A stretch of DNA of 64,000 nt from Streptococcus marimammalium DSM 18627 (GTDB taxonomy: Bacteria > Bacillota > Bacilli > Lactobacillales > Streptococcaceae). Positions 35,127 to 43,886 of the stretch are shown here, one piece after another. The DNA is taken from NCBI RefSeq assembly GCF_000380045.1, contig NZ_KB904351.1, positions 124,001 to 188,000 of the forward strand, read 5' to 3'. Every line of letters begins with the position of its first letter. The stretch's first letter is position 1. Position numbers and translations under genes: made by a program. The notes under the pieces were generated by a model. That model saw only the letters and a program-made list of their open reading frames with translations. It ran no database searches and was not told the DNA's origin.

Positions 35127-35155
35127 TTGTGAAAAATTTAAGTTTATGATATACT
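35127..35155 (+). promoter_or_regulatory. Promoter of the histidine-triad lipoprotein gene
   Basis: TTGTGA (35127-35132), a 17-bp spacer and TATACT (35150-35155). The last base of the -10 box is the first base of the AdcR-type operator. Confidence 0.75.
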
Positions 35156-35166
35156 TAACTGGTTAA
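35155..35166. promoter_or_regulatory. AdcR operator (zinc box)
   Basis: TTAACTGGTTAA is a perfect fit to the streptococcal AdcR palindrome TTAACYRGTTAA. It covers the end of the -10 box and the transcription start, so zinc-loaded AdcR should block initiation. Confidence 0.85.
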
Positions 35167-35181
35167 TAAAAGGAGGAGAAA

Positions 35182-35712
35182 ATGAAAAAAAATCTTACTA
35201 TAATAAAAATTATTGGTCTCATTCTTGCTGGTTACTTTATGTTAGTGGCTTGTCAAGCTTCCATAAGTGATAATCAAAAAGATGATGTGGCAACTACGCA
35301 AGTGACTGCTGATCATGACGATAAAGATGATCATGCTAATCATGATGACCTTATCATTGTTTCAGAAATTATGTCAGATGGCTATGCGTATGTTCATGGT
35401 GATCACGATCATTTTCAAGAAGGAAAAGTACCAAATAATGCTAAATTCTTGGATACTACTTTACCAGAAGGTAGTTATAAATTGAATGATAGCGATGTTT
35501 TATATGAAGTTGCTGAGGGTCATATAATCAAAGTCAACGAAAAATTCTACTATTATCCAAAAAATAGAGAAAATACAGATACCATTCTCACTAAAGCAGA
35601 AGCTATTGCTTTAACTGAGGGTGATGACCACGATGAAGATCATGAAAAACATGATGACCACGATGAAGATCATGATGACCACGAAGATGATCATGACAAT
35701 GATAATAAATAA
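35182..35712 (+). CDS. Pht-like single-domain histidine-triad lipoprotein
   Basis: The 176-residue secreted lipoprotein has a signal peptide with lipobox LVAC (lipidated Cys24). A short Asp/His linker leads to one histidine-triad domain (about 58-145): HGDHDHF carries the HxxHxH triad, followed by GKVPNNAKF, YKLNDSDVLYEV, HIIKVNEKFYYY and NTDTILTKAE, which line up with one repeat of pneumococcal Pht proteins. The C-terminal 30 residues are almost only Asp, Glu and His, in a 10-residue repeat. Pht proteins bind zinc and aid its uptake by AdcABC/AdcAII. A perfect AdcR operator lies upstream. It is much shorter than PhtA-E, with a single triad. GGAGG precedes the ATG. Confidence 0.88.
   Translation: MKKNLTIIKIIGLILAGYFMLVACQASISDNQKDDVATTQVTADHDDKDDHANHDDLIIVSEIMSDGYAYVHGDHDHFQEGKVPNNAKFLDTTLPEGSYKLNDSDVLYEVAEGHIIKVNEKFYYYPKNRENTDTILTKAEAIALTEGDDHDEDHEKHDDHDEDHDDHEDDHDNDNK
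35623..35697 (+). repeat. 30-base tandem repeat encoding Asp/His-rich tail
   Basis: A 23-base unit starting GATGACCACGATGAAGATCA recurs exactly at 35623 and 35653, with a third, degenerate copy following. The 30-base period is ten codons (DDHDEDHEKH, DDHDEDHDDH), so copy number could change without a frameshift. Confidence 0.85.
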
Positions 35713-35724
35713 AGTTACCTCTAC

Positions 35725-35748
35725 AACGTCCTATTTTTGGGACGTTTT
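35725..35748 (+). terminator. Terminator of the lipoprotein gene
   Basis: The stem AACGTCC / GGACGTT has an 8-base loop and is followed by T-rich sequence. Confidence 0.85.
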
Positions 35749-35837
35749 TAGTTTTTTAATCAAATACACTAAAGTTGAATTTGATTAAAAACTTAATAAA
35801 AAAATTATTATAAAATGAATTATTTCTAAAAAAATGT

Positions 35838-35843
35838 TACAAT
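35838..35843 (+). promoter_or_regulatory. -10 box of metK
   Basis: TACAAT stands just before the riboswitch; the predicted start near 35850 coincides with the first base of the SMK P1 helix. The -35 box is weak. Confidence 0.5.
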
Positions 35844-35849
35844 AGATAA

Positions 35850-35920
35850 GTTAATAAGTCCCGAAAAGATAGCTTTGCTAGTACTTTGTAACTTTTTAAC
35901 ACTAAAAATTAAAAGGGGGA
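35850..35920 (+). promoter_or_regulatory. SMK box (SAM-III) riboswitch before metK
   Basis: The outer helix pairs GTTAATAAGT (35850-35859) with ACTTTTTAAC (35891-35900). The conserved core AAGTCCCGAAAAGATAGC contains the anti-Shine-Dalgarno TCCC, which can pair with the run GGGGG at 35915-35919, the ribosome site of metK. SAM binding to this class hides the ribosome site, so SAM represses its own synthase at translation. Confidence 0.9.
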
Positions 35921-35929
35921 CATAAAATT

Positions 35930-37123
35930 ATGTCAGAACGTAAATTATTCACTTCTGAATCAGTATCAGAAGGTCATCCAGATAAGATAGCTGATCAGAT
36001 TTCAGATGCCATTTTAGATGCTATTTTAGAACAAGATCCTGATGCACATGTGGCAGCAGAAACTGTTGTTTACACTGGTTCAGTTCATGTCTTTGGAGAA
36101 ATTACAACATCTGCTTATGTTGATATCAATCGTGTGGTTAGAGATACCATAGCAGAAATTGGCTATACTAACACAGACTATGGTTTTTCAGCAGAAACAG
36201 TAGGAGTTCATCCTTCACTTGTTGAGCAATCAATAGATATTGCACAAGGAGTTAATAAAGCATTAGAGAATCGTTCGGGTGATGAAGATGCTCTTAGCCT
36301 TATTGGTGCTGGAGATCAAGGTTTAATGTTTGGATTTGCTGTCAATGAGACACCTGAATTGATGCCCCTTCCAATATCACTGGCTCATCAGTTAGTTAGA
36401 AAATTGGCAGATCTAAGAAAAAAAGAAATACTTTCTTATCTTCGTCCTGATGCTAAAAGTCAAGTAACGGTTGAATATGATGAAAATGATAAACCTATTC
36501 GTGTTGACACAGTCGTTATTTCGACACAACATGATCCCCATATTAGTCAGGAACAAATTAAGAAGGACATGATTGATAAGGTTATTAAATCTATTATTCC
36601 TCTGGAATACCTAGATGAAAAAACTAAATTTTTTATCAATCCCACTGGTCGTTTTGTGATTGGAGGACCGCAAGGTGATTCAGGATTAACAGGTCGAAAA
36701 ATTATTGTTGATACCTATGGTGGTTATTCTCGTCATGGTGGTGGTGCTTTTTCTGGTAAGGATGCTACAAAAGTTGATCGATCGGCAAGTTATGCTGCTA
36801 GGTATATTGCTAAAAATATTGTGGCAGCTGGTTTTGCTAATAAAGTCGAAGTGCAATTAGCTTATGCTATTGGTGTTGCTCATCCTGTATCCATTCGAAT
36901 TGATACTTTTGGCACTAGTCAAGTTTCTGAACAAAAATTGGAAAAAGCCGTCCGTCAAATTTTTGATCTGCGTCCAGCAGGCATTATAAAAATGCTGGAT
37001 CTAAAACGTCCTATTTACAGACAAACAGCTGTTTATGGTCATATGGGACGAACTGATCTTGATTTACCATGGGAAAGATTAGATAAAATTGAAGCCTTAC
37101 AAGCTATTTTAACTGATAAATAA
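35930..37123 (+). CDS. metK: S-adenosylmethionine synthetase
   Basis: The 397-residue enzyme makes SAM from methionine and ATP. N-terminal, central and C-terminal MetK domains are complete, with [20 protein letters not shown] near the start, the [10 protein letters not shown] hexapeptide region (about residues 125-134) and the P-loop-like [17 protein letters not shown] (about 270-286). The ribosome site GGGGG is part of the SMK riboswitch, which fits a gene controlled by its product. A separate terminator follows. Confidence 0.98.
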   Translation: MSERKLFTSESVSEGHPDKIADQISDAILDAILEQDPDAHVAAETVVYTGSVHVFGEITTSAYVDINRVVRDTIAEIGYTNTDYGFSAETVGVHPSLVEQSIDIAQGVNKALENRSGDEDALSLIGAGDQGLMFGFAVNETPELMPLPISLAHQLVRKLADLRKKEILSYLRPDAKSQVTVEYDENDKPIRVDTVVISTQHDPHISQEQIKKDMIDKVIKSIIPLEYLDEKTKFFINPTGRFVIGGPQGDSGLTGRKIIVDTYGGYSRHGGGAFSGKDATKVDRSASYAARYIAKNIVAAGFANKVEVQLAYAIGVAHPVSIRIDTFGTSQVSEQKLEKAVRQIFDLRPAGIIKMLDLKRPIYRQTAVYGHMGRTDLDLPWERLDKIEALQAILTDK

Positions 37124-37146
37124 GAGAGGAATAACCTCTCTTTTTT
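37122..37146 (+). terminator. Terminator of metK
   Basis: The stem AAGAGAGG / CCTCTCTT has an AATAA loop and runs into six further T residues. Confidence 0.9.
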
Positions 37147-37229
37147 GTTGTATTCTATAAAATTTGTCAAAGTGACCTATAATATGGTAAAATGAAAAGG
37201 TTGAAGTCAAGTATAGGAAAGATGATTAA

Positions 37230-38489
37230 ATGAAAAAAATTATAATTAATGGTGGAAAAACTCTAAAAGGTGAAGTGACAGTTTCTGGTGCAAAAAATAG
37301 TATTGTTGCTTTAATTCCTGCTGCCATTTTATCAGATGATATTGTAAGATTAGATGGCGTTCCAGATATTAGTGATGTAGATAGCCTTATTGACATTCTT
37401 ATTGCAATGGGTGCATCGGTTAAAAGAGAAAATGATTCTTTAGAAATCAACTCAAAGGGTATTCAAAATGAGCCTATGCCATATGGTAAAATAAATAGCT
37501 TAAGAGCTTCTTATTATTTTTATGGGAGTCTTTTAGGACGATTTGGTGAAGCTGTTGTGGGTTTACCTGGTGGATGTGACCTTGGTCCAAGACCAATTGA
37601 TTTACATTTAAAAGCATTTGAAGCTATGGGAGCAAAATTTTCTTTTGAAGGTGAGTATATGAGATTAACAACTCAAGGAAAATCTCTAAAAGGAAGTCAT
37701 ATTTATATGGATACAGTTAGCGTTGGGGCAACAATTAATACAATTTTAGCTGCAACAAAAGCTGAAGGAAAAACTATTATTGAAAATGCTGCTAGAGAAC
37801 CTGAAATTATTGATGTTGCTACATTTTTAAACAATATGGGGGCACATATTCGAGGGGCAGGAACTGATGTTATCACTATTGAGGGAGTATCACACCTTGG
37901 AAGTACACGTCATCAAGTGATTCCAGATCGTATTGAGGCTGGTACTTATATTGCCCTTGCTGCTGCAGTGGGAGATGGAATTAGAGTCAATAATGTCCTA
38001 TATGAGCACTTAGAAGGTTTTATTTCAAAACTTGAAGAGATGGGTGTGAAAATGACTGTTGAAGAAGATAGTGTTTTTGTTGAAAAACAAGATGATTTGA
38101 GGGCAGTCACGATTAAAACTTCACCTTATCCTGGCTTTGCAACTGATTTACAACAACCAATCACACCCTTATTACTTCGTTCAAAAGGAAGAGGTGTTAT
38201 TATTGATACTATATATGAAAAACGTATTAATCATGTTGCAGAATTAGCAAGAATGAATGCTAACATCTCTGTAGTTGGTGGTAAAATTATTTATAATGGA
38301 CCATCTTCGCTATTTGGTGCTAAAGTTAAAGCAACTGATTTAAGAGCTGGTGCAGCCTTAATTATTGCTGGTTTATTGGCTGAAGGGGAGACTGAAATCA
38401 CTAATGTTGAATTTATTCTTCGTGGTTATTCCAATATTGTTGAAAAATTAACTCATCTAGGGGCTAACATTGTTCTTGTTGATTATTAA
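37230..38489 (+). CDS. murA: UDP-N-acetylglucosamine 1-carboxyvinyltransferase
   Basis: The 419-residue enzyme transfers enolpyruvate from PEP to UDP-GlcNAc, the first committed step of peptidoglycan synthesis. The catalytic, fosfomycin-target cysteine is Cys116 in [15 protein letters not shown]. The opening sequence [22 protein letters not shown] and the EIDVA and RAGAAL segments are typical. Streptococci usually carry two paralogues (MurA1 and MurA2/MurZ); which one this is cannot be settled here. Confidence 0.95.
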   Translation: MKKIIINGGKTLKGEVTVSGAKNSIVALIPAAILSDDIVRLDGVPDISDVDSLIDILIAMGASVKRENDSLEINSKGIQNEPMPYGKINSLRASYYFYGSLLGRFGEAVVGLPGGCDLGPRPIDLHLKAFEAMGAKFSFEGEYMRLTTQGKSLKGSHIYMDTVSVGATINTILAATKAEGKTIIENAAREPEIIDVATFLNNMGAHIRGAGTDVITIEGVSHLGSTRHQVIPDRIEAGTYIALAAAVGDGIRVNNVLYEHLEGFISKLEEMGVKMTVEEDSVFVEKQDDLRAVTIKTSPYPGFATDLQQPITPLLLRSKGRGVIIDTIYEKRINHVAELARMNANISVVGGKIIYNGPSSLFGAKVKATDLRAGAALIIAGLLAEGETEITNVEFILRGYSNIVEKLTHLGANIVLVDY

Positions 38490-38498
38490 ATTTGATAT

Positions 38499-38536
38499 AA
38501 AAAGCTATTTAGGATTTCCTAAATAGCTTTTTTTTT
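38499..38536. terminator. Bidirectional terminator between murA and malK
   Basis: The perfect stem AAAAAGCTATTTAGGA with a 2-base loop has T-tracts on both strands; it overlaps the malK stop codon. Confidence 0.95.
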
Positions 38537-39674
38537 AATTAAGTTGTATACGTTTTTTGCTTTCCATATCAAAGAAATGGCCTTTAGCTACATTAAAAGT
38601 AAGGTTGACATTTTCGCCGGGTTGATGGAAATCTCTTGCATCAACGCGTGCAGCAAATTCTGTTTGTCCAAGTTTTACATAGAGCATTGTCTCACTACCT
38701 AATAATTCTGAAACTAAAACTTCAGCAGTAACATTAGCATTTGGATAAGTTTCATGTACAATCTGATTACTTGAAATATCTTCAGGACGAATTCCGAAAA
38801 TAAGTGATTTGCTAAGGTAACCTTTTGCCTCTAGAGCTTTTCTTTGTCCCTCAGTAATTGACACTTGAAGTCCTTCAGAATTAACAATTTCTTCACCTTC
38901 AATTCGAACATTAAAGAAGTTCATAGATGGGCTTCCAATAAAGCCTGCAACAAACTGGTTGGCAGGGTAGTTATAGAGTTCTTGAGGAGAACCAATTTGT
39001 TCTACTCGACCGATCGTTCCAGTGCCATCAGGATTTTTAGTGGCACTCATGATGACAATACGATCAGCAAGTGTCATTGCTTCAGTTTGGTCATGAGTGA
39101 CATAAATAGTCGTTGATCCAATACGTCTGTGAATTTTGGCAATTTCAGCACGCATAGAAACACGTAACTTGGCATCTAGGTTTGAAAGAGGTTCATCCAT
39201 TAAGAATACTTTAGCATCGCGAACAATTGCTCGCCCCATAGCCACACGTTGACGTTGTCCACCTGAGAGATCAGCGGGTTTACGATCAAGAAATTCAGTT
39301 AAACCGATAGCTTCAGCAGCTTCACGAACACGTTTATCAATATCATCTTTTTTGTATTTACGAAGTTTAAGTCCAAAAGCCATATTTTCATAAACTGTCA
39401 TATGGGGATACAAAGCGTAGTTTTGAAAAACCATAGCAATATCTCGATCCTTAGGAGCAGCATCATTCATGAGTTCTTCATCAATATAAAGTTCCCCTTT
39501 TGTAATGTCTTCTAAACCAGCAATCATTCGAAGAGTTGTTGATTTTCCACATCCTGAGGGACCAACAAAGACGATAAATTCCTTGTCTTTAATGTCTAGA
39601 TTGAAGTTTTCGACAGAATAGTGCTTACTATTAGGATATTTTTTATAAATATTATTTAATTTTACTGTTGTCAT
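38535..39674 (-). CDS. malK: Sugar ABC transporter ATP-binding protein (MalK/MsmK type)
   Basis: The 379-residue ATPase has Walker A GPSGCGKSTTLRM, the Q-loop, signature LSGGQRQRVAMGRAIV, Walker B VFLMDEPLSNLDA and the H-loop YVTHDQTEA, followed by a C-terminal OB-fold regulatory domain (about residues 240-379). It energises maltodextrin uptake through MalC and MalD in the inner leaflet. In several streptococci a single MsmK serves many sugar importers; here an ATPase gene sits directly behind malD, 31 bases downstream, so it is assigned to this system. Confidence 0.93.
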   Translation of the reverse strand: MTTVKLNNIYKKYPNSKHYSVENFNLDIKDKEFIVFVGPSGCGKSTTLRMIAGLEDITKGELYIDEELMNDAAPKDRDIAMVFQNYALYPHMTVYENMAFGLKLRKYKKDDIDKRVREAAEAIGLTEFLDRKPADLSGGQRQRVAMGRAIVRDAKVFLMDEPLSNLDAKLRVSMRAEIAKIHRRIGSTTIYVTHDQTEAMTLADRIVIMSATKNPDGTGTIGRVEQIGSPQELYNYPANQFVAGFIGSPSMNFFNVRIEGEEIVNSEGLQVSITEGQRKALEAKGYLSKSLIFGIRPEDISSNQIVHETYPNANVTAEVLVSELLGSETMLYVKLGQTEFAARVDARDFHQPGENVNLTFNVAKGHFFDMESKKRIQLN

Positions 39675-39705
39675 AACAATTTTTCCTCACAATTTTTTTA
39701 GCTTC

Positions 39706-40542
39706 TTACTTAACAGAACCACCGGTAATACCTTCGACATAATACTTTTGCATGAACATGAAGAGAAGGGTTATTGGAATGGCTATTAGAACAGAACCTG
39801 CAGTAAAAGCCATAAACCATTCATTAATGGTATCAGGTTGTAACATTGAAAATAAACCGATAGCTACAGTATATTTGTTAGTTGCATCACCTAAGATAAC
39901 TTGAGCAAAGATAAAGTCAACCCATGGTCCCATAAATGCAAGTAATGCAGTATAAACTATAATGGGTTTTGATAAGGGAAGAGTAATTTTAAAGAAAATA
40001 TCCATTCTTGTTGCTCCATCAATCATTGCTGACTCATCAAGAGAATATGGGATAGTATCAAAAAATCCTTTGGCAATGTAGAAAGTTAAAGCTGCCCCAG
40101 CTGAGTAGACAAGAATTAGTGATGTTAAGGTTTGTGTTAAACCAAGAGCTTTTAAGATATAGTAGACGGCAATCATACTCATAAAACCTGGAAACATATT
40201 AAGAATAAGAGCAAGTTTTAAAAAGTGATTTCTAAATTTGAATTTTATTCGACTAAGTGAGTATGCCATTGCTACTGTGATAAATGTTGAAAGAACACAT
40301 GTAGCAGAGGCAACAAACAAGGTATTTAAAAACCAACGTCCAAATGGAAAGGAGCTACTTGTAAATAGTTTGATGTAATTATCTAAAGTAAAAGTTTTAG
40401 GAATAAAGTAAGTAACATAAGCTGTGCCTTCGCCACGAAAACTGGTTAGAACAACCCAAACAATTGGAAATAACCAAATAATTGATAGAATAATTAGTGT
40501 CACATACACCATTGTTAGACGGAGTTGTTTTTTATTTTTCAT
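39706..40542 (-). CDS. malD: Maltodextrin ABC transporter permease MalD
   Basis: The 278-residue permease has six predicted helices and the EAA loop contacting MalK (ESAMIDGATRMDIFFKITLPLSKP, about residues 184-206). The C-terminal VEGITGGSVK is the typical ending of MalG-type permeases. It forms the membrane channel together with MalC. The gene starts on the last base of the malC stop, which indicates coupling. Confidence 0.93.
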   Translation of the reverse strand: MKNKKQLRLTMVYVTLIILSIIWLFPIVWVVLTSFRGEGTAYVTYFIPKTFTLDNYIKLFTSSSFPFGRWFLNTLFVASATCVLSTFITVAMAYSLSRIKFKFRNHFLKLALILNMFPGFMSMIAVYYILKALGLTQTLTSLILVYSAGAALTFYIAKGFFDTIPYSLDESAMIDGATRMDIFFKITLPLSKPIIVYTALLAFMGPWVDFIFAQVILGDATNKYTVAIGLFSMLQPDTINEWFMAFTAGSVLIAIPITLLFMFMQKYYVEGITGGSVK

Positions 40543-41903
40543 TATTTTGCTGCTCCTTCCTTGTAAGATGCAGTCCTAGTGTAAGCCAATAAGCTGAAAA
40601 TAGCTGATATTGTGAAGATTAAAATCCCTACAACAGAAGCTAAGTTATAGTCAGCTGCAGTTACTGTTAATTTATACAGCCAAGTCACCAAAAGATCTGT
40701 ACTTCCTGCCTGATAAAACTGTGAATTTGTAGGTCCACCACCAGTAAGTAGGTAGATTACATTAAAATTATTTATATTACCAACAAATTGTTGAATTAGA
40801 GTTGGTGTCATAATTAACAAAATTTGTGGGAAAGTAATGGATTTAAAGACTTGAAACTTACTTGCACCATCAATTTCAGCTGCTTCAATTTGTTCACTAG
40901 GAAGATTCATGATAATACCTGTTGCAATTAACATGGTAAAAGGAATACCAACCCACATATTGACAAAAATAATTGAAAATTTTGCCCAAAGAGAATCTGA
41001 TAAGAAAGGTAGCCCCTCAGTGATTAGCCCTAAATTTTTTAATAAAGAATTTAGAGGGCCAACATCATTTAATAAGTTTCTCATAATTAAGAGCGAAATA
41101 AATTGTGGAACAGCTATAGTTATCACAAAAATAGTTCGCCACATTTTCTTTAACTTTAATCCTTTAGTACTGATTAATAATGCTAAAATTACACCAAAGA
41201 AAAAGTTAGTTGCAGTGGCAAAAACAGCCCAAATCAGTGTCCAAGACAGAACAGGAAAGAAAGTGCCAGCCATTCGACCACTAAAGACGTTCCCAAAGTT
41301 AGTAAATCCTACCCAATCAAAGAGTGACTTGGGTGGCAAATGGTTATGATCAAAATTTGTAAAAGCAATCGTAATCATATAAATAAGTGGTAAAATTGTA
41401 AAAAATAGGACTCCAATTAATGGGACAGTCATTAAAGTCATATGAAAGCGACCATTAGCTAATGTTACAAAATCTTCTTTAAAAGAAGGAATTTTTTGGT
41501 TATTTTTTTTCAAAAGGTAAATATTTCTTGCACTTTTTAGATTTGACCAATAAATATAGCTAAAAAAGAGACAAAAGATAAGTGATGCCAAACCAAAAAT
41601 TAGCATTAACATGGAATTATCACCATCAACAGCTACCTGAAGAGTAATGCCATCTACTTCTTGAGTCTTCATGCCTTGTGTCTGTGTTCCTAATGTGATT
41701 AAACCACCTAAAGCAGGAATGACTTGAATAAAAAAAGTAATGAAAAATAAAATTTCGCTTAGAAAAAATAGTAATCCTTTAATAAACTGTTTATTAGCAA
41801 GGTTGGCAAATCCCATAATTAAAAAAGAGAGTTTAATGTCAATACCGCCTTCTTTAAATGCTTGTGCGACAGAAACATTCTCATATGTGATAGCTTTAGC
41901 CAT
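40542..41903 (-). CDS. malC: Maltodextrin ABC transporter permease MalC
   Basis: The 453-residue MalF-type permease has an extended N-terminus with two additional spans (about residues 30-75 and 100-120), then the core channel helices and the EAA loop EAAEIDGASKFQVFKSITFP (about 365-385). The family ending AYTRTASYKEGAAK is present. It works with MalD, MalK and the lipoprotein MalX. It follows malX after 135 bases that carry a hairpin, so its level may be lower than that of malX. Confidence 0.93.
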   Translation of the reverse strand: MAKAITYENVSVAQAFKEGGIDIKLSFLIMGFANLANKQFIKGLLFFLSEILFFITFFIQVIPALGGLITLGTQTQGMKTQEVDGITLQVAVDGDNSMLMLIFGLASLIFCLFFSYIYWSNLKSARNIYLLKKNNQKIPSFKEDFVTLANGRFHMTLMTVPLIGVLFFTILPLIYMITIAFTNFDHNHLPPKSLFDWVGFTNFGNVFSGRMAGTFFPVLSWTLIWAVFATATNFFFGVILALLISTKGLKLKKMWRTIFVITIAVPQFISLLIMRNLLNDVGPLNSLLKNLGLITEGLPFLSDSLWAKFSIIFVNMWVGIPFTMLIATGIIMNLPSEQIEAAEIDGASKFQVFKSITFPQILLIMTPTLIQQFVGNINNFNVIYLLTGGGPTNSQFYQAGSTDLLVTWLYKLTVTAADYNLASVVGILIFTISAIFSLLAYTRTASYKEGAAK

Positions 41904-41996
41904 AAAAAGACTCCTTTATATTATTAATTAGAAACTCTGCTAGTTAAACTCACCCATTGAAAAGCTTAATTAGCAGAGGTTCTTTTTAAACAAAAT

Positions 41997-42023
41997 AAGT
42001 GAGGAGAAGTTTTCTCCTCACTT
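41997..42023 (-). terminator. Hairpin between malX and malC (partial terminator or stabiliser)
   Basis: The perfect 12-bp stem AAGTGAGGAGAA / TTCTCCTCACTT encloses a 3-base loop. On the transcribed strand it is followed by ATTTTGTTT, an imperfect U-tract, so partial read-through is likely. Such hairpins behind binding-protein genes raise the ratio of receptor to permease. Confidence 0.6.
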
Positions 42024-42038
42024 GTTACGTGTCATGAA

Positions 42039-43289
42039 TTATTCTGTAGCAGCAAGATCTTTATCAAATTGTTGAAGTTTTGATAAGTAGTCACTTTCTG
42101 AAATTTTACCATTGTATGTGTCACTAAGGATAGCAGCACTTTCAGTCCAAAAAGTACCCATTTGGCTCAACTTAGGCATAACAACAGTATAATCAGTTGA
42201 TGAACCCATTGTGATAACAGCTTGTGCTAAATCATGATTTTGAACAACATCAGAAGCTTGAACTTCTTTATTTGCTGGGATAATAGTGCGAGTTTTAAAT
42301 TGATTTTCTTGGCTTTCAGCATTAGTTAAGTATGATGCTAATTGGTAGCTTGCAGCAATTCGTTTAGTATCACCTTTAGCTGGTGCTTGGTTTACAGCAT
42401 AAAGTTTAACTCCCAAAAATGCTTTTTGCTGAATGTCTTGTCCACCAATATTTATTTTTGGATAGACAGCAATTCCTAAATTATCAGCACCAATAGCCTC
42501 TTGAGCTGCTTGGTAGTTCCAAGGACCTGTCTCAATTGCAGCAACAGTTCCCTCACCAAATGATGACATTACGTTACTAGCATCTAAATTTACAAATCCA
42601 GAATTATTATTTTGATCGGCAATCCATTTAAGAACTGAAACACCAGCTTCATTTCCCCAATTAGTTCCAGCAACATCTTCTCCAGTTTCACCGAATAAAG
42701 TATTACCAACTGACATAAATAATGGACCTGTGGCATATGCATTCATTTGTTTAAATGTTTCACCAAATTTTGCTTTTGAAGTGATTGTTTCATAAGATTT
42801 TACATCTTCTTCAGATAATTTTTCTTTATTGTAGAAAAGTACTTGTGACTCAATTCCAAATGGGAATGCATAAGTTTTACCATTATATTGTGCTCCAGCA
42901 ATTGCTTGGTCAGTAGCAGTAGCAGCAATTTCGTCTGAATATTTAGAAGGAATTTCTTGGATAACACCAGATTCAACTAATTGACCAAGTTGATCATGTG
43001 GAAGTGAGAAGACATCAGCAGCAGTACTGGCATCTTTTTTAATTTTTTCTTGTGCTTTAGGATCTTCTGATTCAATAACTTTAACTTTATAGCCTGAATC
43101 TTTCTCAAATTGTGCAATAATATCTTTATATGAGTCTTTTGAATCAGTTGGCACCCATAATTTAATTGTTTTATTATCAGATGCAGCAGCACTATCTTCT
43201 TTTTTATCATTAGCACCACAAGCGACTAAAAGACTTCCAGCAAGTGTTAGACTTGCACTACTAATTAATAATTTTTGCCATTTTTTCAT
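42039..43289 (-). CDS. malX: Maltodextrin-binding lipoprotein MalX
   Basis: The 416-residue extracellular solute-binding protein has a lipobox LVAC (lipidated Cys24), an Asp/Ala/Ser-rich linker and a family 1 binding-protein fold. The opening IKLWVPTDSKDSYKDIIAQF, GPWNYQAAQEAIGADNLGIAV and the QENQFKTRTIIPAN hinge region are those of maltose/maltodextrin receptors. It captures maltooligosaccharides and delivers them to MalCDK. It is first in the operon and expressed from a promoter with an operator in its spacer. Confidence 0.93.
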   Translation of the reverse strand: MKKWQKLLISSASLTLAGSLLVACGANDKKEDSAAASDNKTIKLWVPTDSKDSYKDIIAQFEKDSGYKVKVIESEDPKAQEKIKKDASTAADVFSLPHDQLGQLVESGVIQEIPSKYSDEIAATATDQAIAGAQYNGKTYAFPFGIESQVLFYNKEKLSEEDVKSYETITSKAKFGETFKQMNAYATGPLFMSVGNTLFGETGEDVAGTNWGNEAGVSVLKWIADQNNNSGFVNLDASNVMSSFGEGTVAAIETGPWNYQAAQEAIGADNLGIAVYPKINIGGQDIQQKAFLGVKLYAVNQAPAKGDTKRIAASYQLASYLTNAESQENQFKTRTIIPANKEVQASDVVQNHDLAQAVITMGSSTDYTVVMPKLSQMGTFWTESAAILSDTYNGKISESDYLSKLQQFDKDLAATE

Positions 43290-43335
43290 AGCGTGTTTCC
43301 TCCCTGGAACATGAAATAAATTTAGTTACACTCCT

Positions 43336-43364
43336 ATTATGCAACCGTTTGCAGAAAATGTCAA
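43336..43364 (-). promoter_or_regulatory. Promoter of malXCDK with MalR/cre operator in the spacer
   Basis: On the minus strand TTGACA (43364-43359), a 17-bp spacer and CATAAT (43341-43336). The spacer contains TGCAAACGGTTGCA (forward strand 43340-43353), which is a perfect cre consensus and also a symmetric LacI-family site suited to MalR. Confidence 0.85.
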
Positions 43365-43886
43365 GTGTTTTTGTTATTTTTTTTAATTTTTTTCTTTTGT
43401 TTCCCTATAAAAATGAAGTGTTAGTAAAAAATATGTTTATCTGACAAAGTCGTAAAATGTAGAATAAAGAAAAAATTGACTGACATATTATCTATTTTAC
43501 AGGAAAATCACTTATCATTATTTTTCTAAGATAATGTGTGAATTATGTTAGAAAGAAAATTTCTTACTTACGAGTTTTTCTTTTGATATGCCTTTTAATA
43601 TCAAAGTTAAGGATGTTTAATGCCTTTCATTTAACAAATCAACAACAGGCTTTGAAAATAGTCAAAATTAAATGTTAAAACTTTTTCGACTAGTCAAACA
43701 CTTTAAAAGAAACTGACTTTATTAGATAGATGACATATCATATTTAGTTTGACAATTGATTTGTTTCAAAAAAATATTATAAAATTATTGTTAGAAATGG
43801 CTTATAACTGAGTTTTCTTGTTTTAAATAGAAATGTATTGTAAAATAGAAAATAATATTAAAATAGATTGAAGGAGGTAGCAAAAG
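43365..43886. other. Long AT-rich divergent region between malX and malR
   Basis: About 520 bases with no convincing open frame. Near the malR end, TTGACA at 43749-43754 is a candidate -35 box, but the -10 choices have poor spacing. GAAGGAGG at 43870-43877 is the malR ribosome site. I see no other strong palindrome, RNA gene or repeat. Confidence 0.5.

Noticed and set aside
40909-41349. A 146-codon open frame on the plus strand within malC.
   Set aside because: It is antisense to the conserved permease, with low-complexity translation and no start signal.
43400-43700. A small RNA in the malX-malR gap.
   Set aside because: There is no promoter-terminator pair with clear structure; the AT-richness alone makes promoter-like hexamers frequent.
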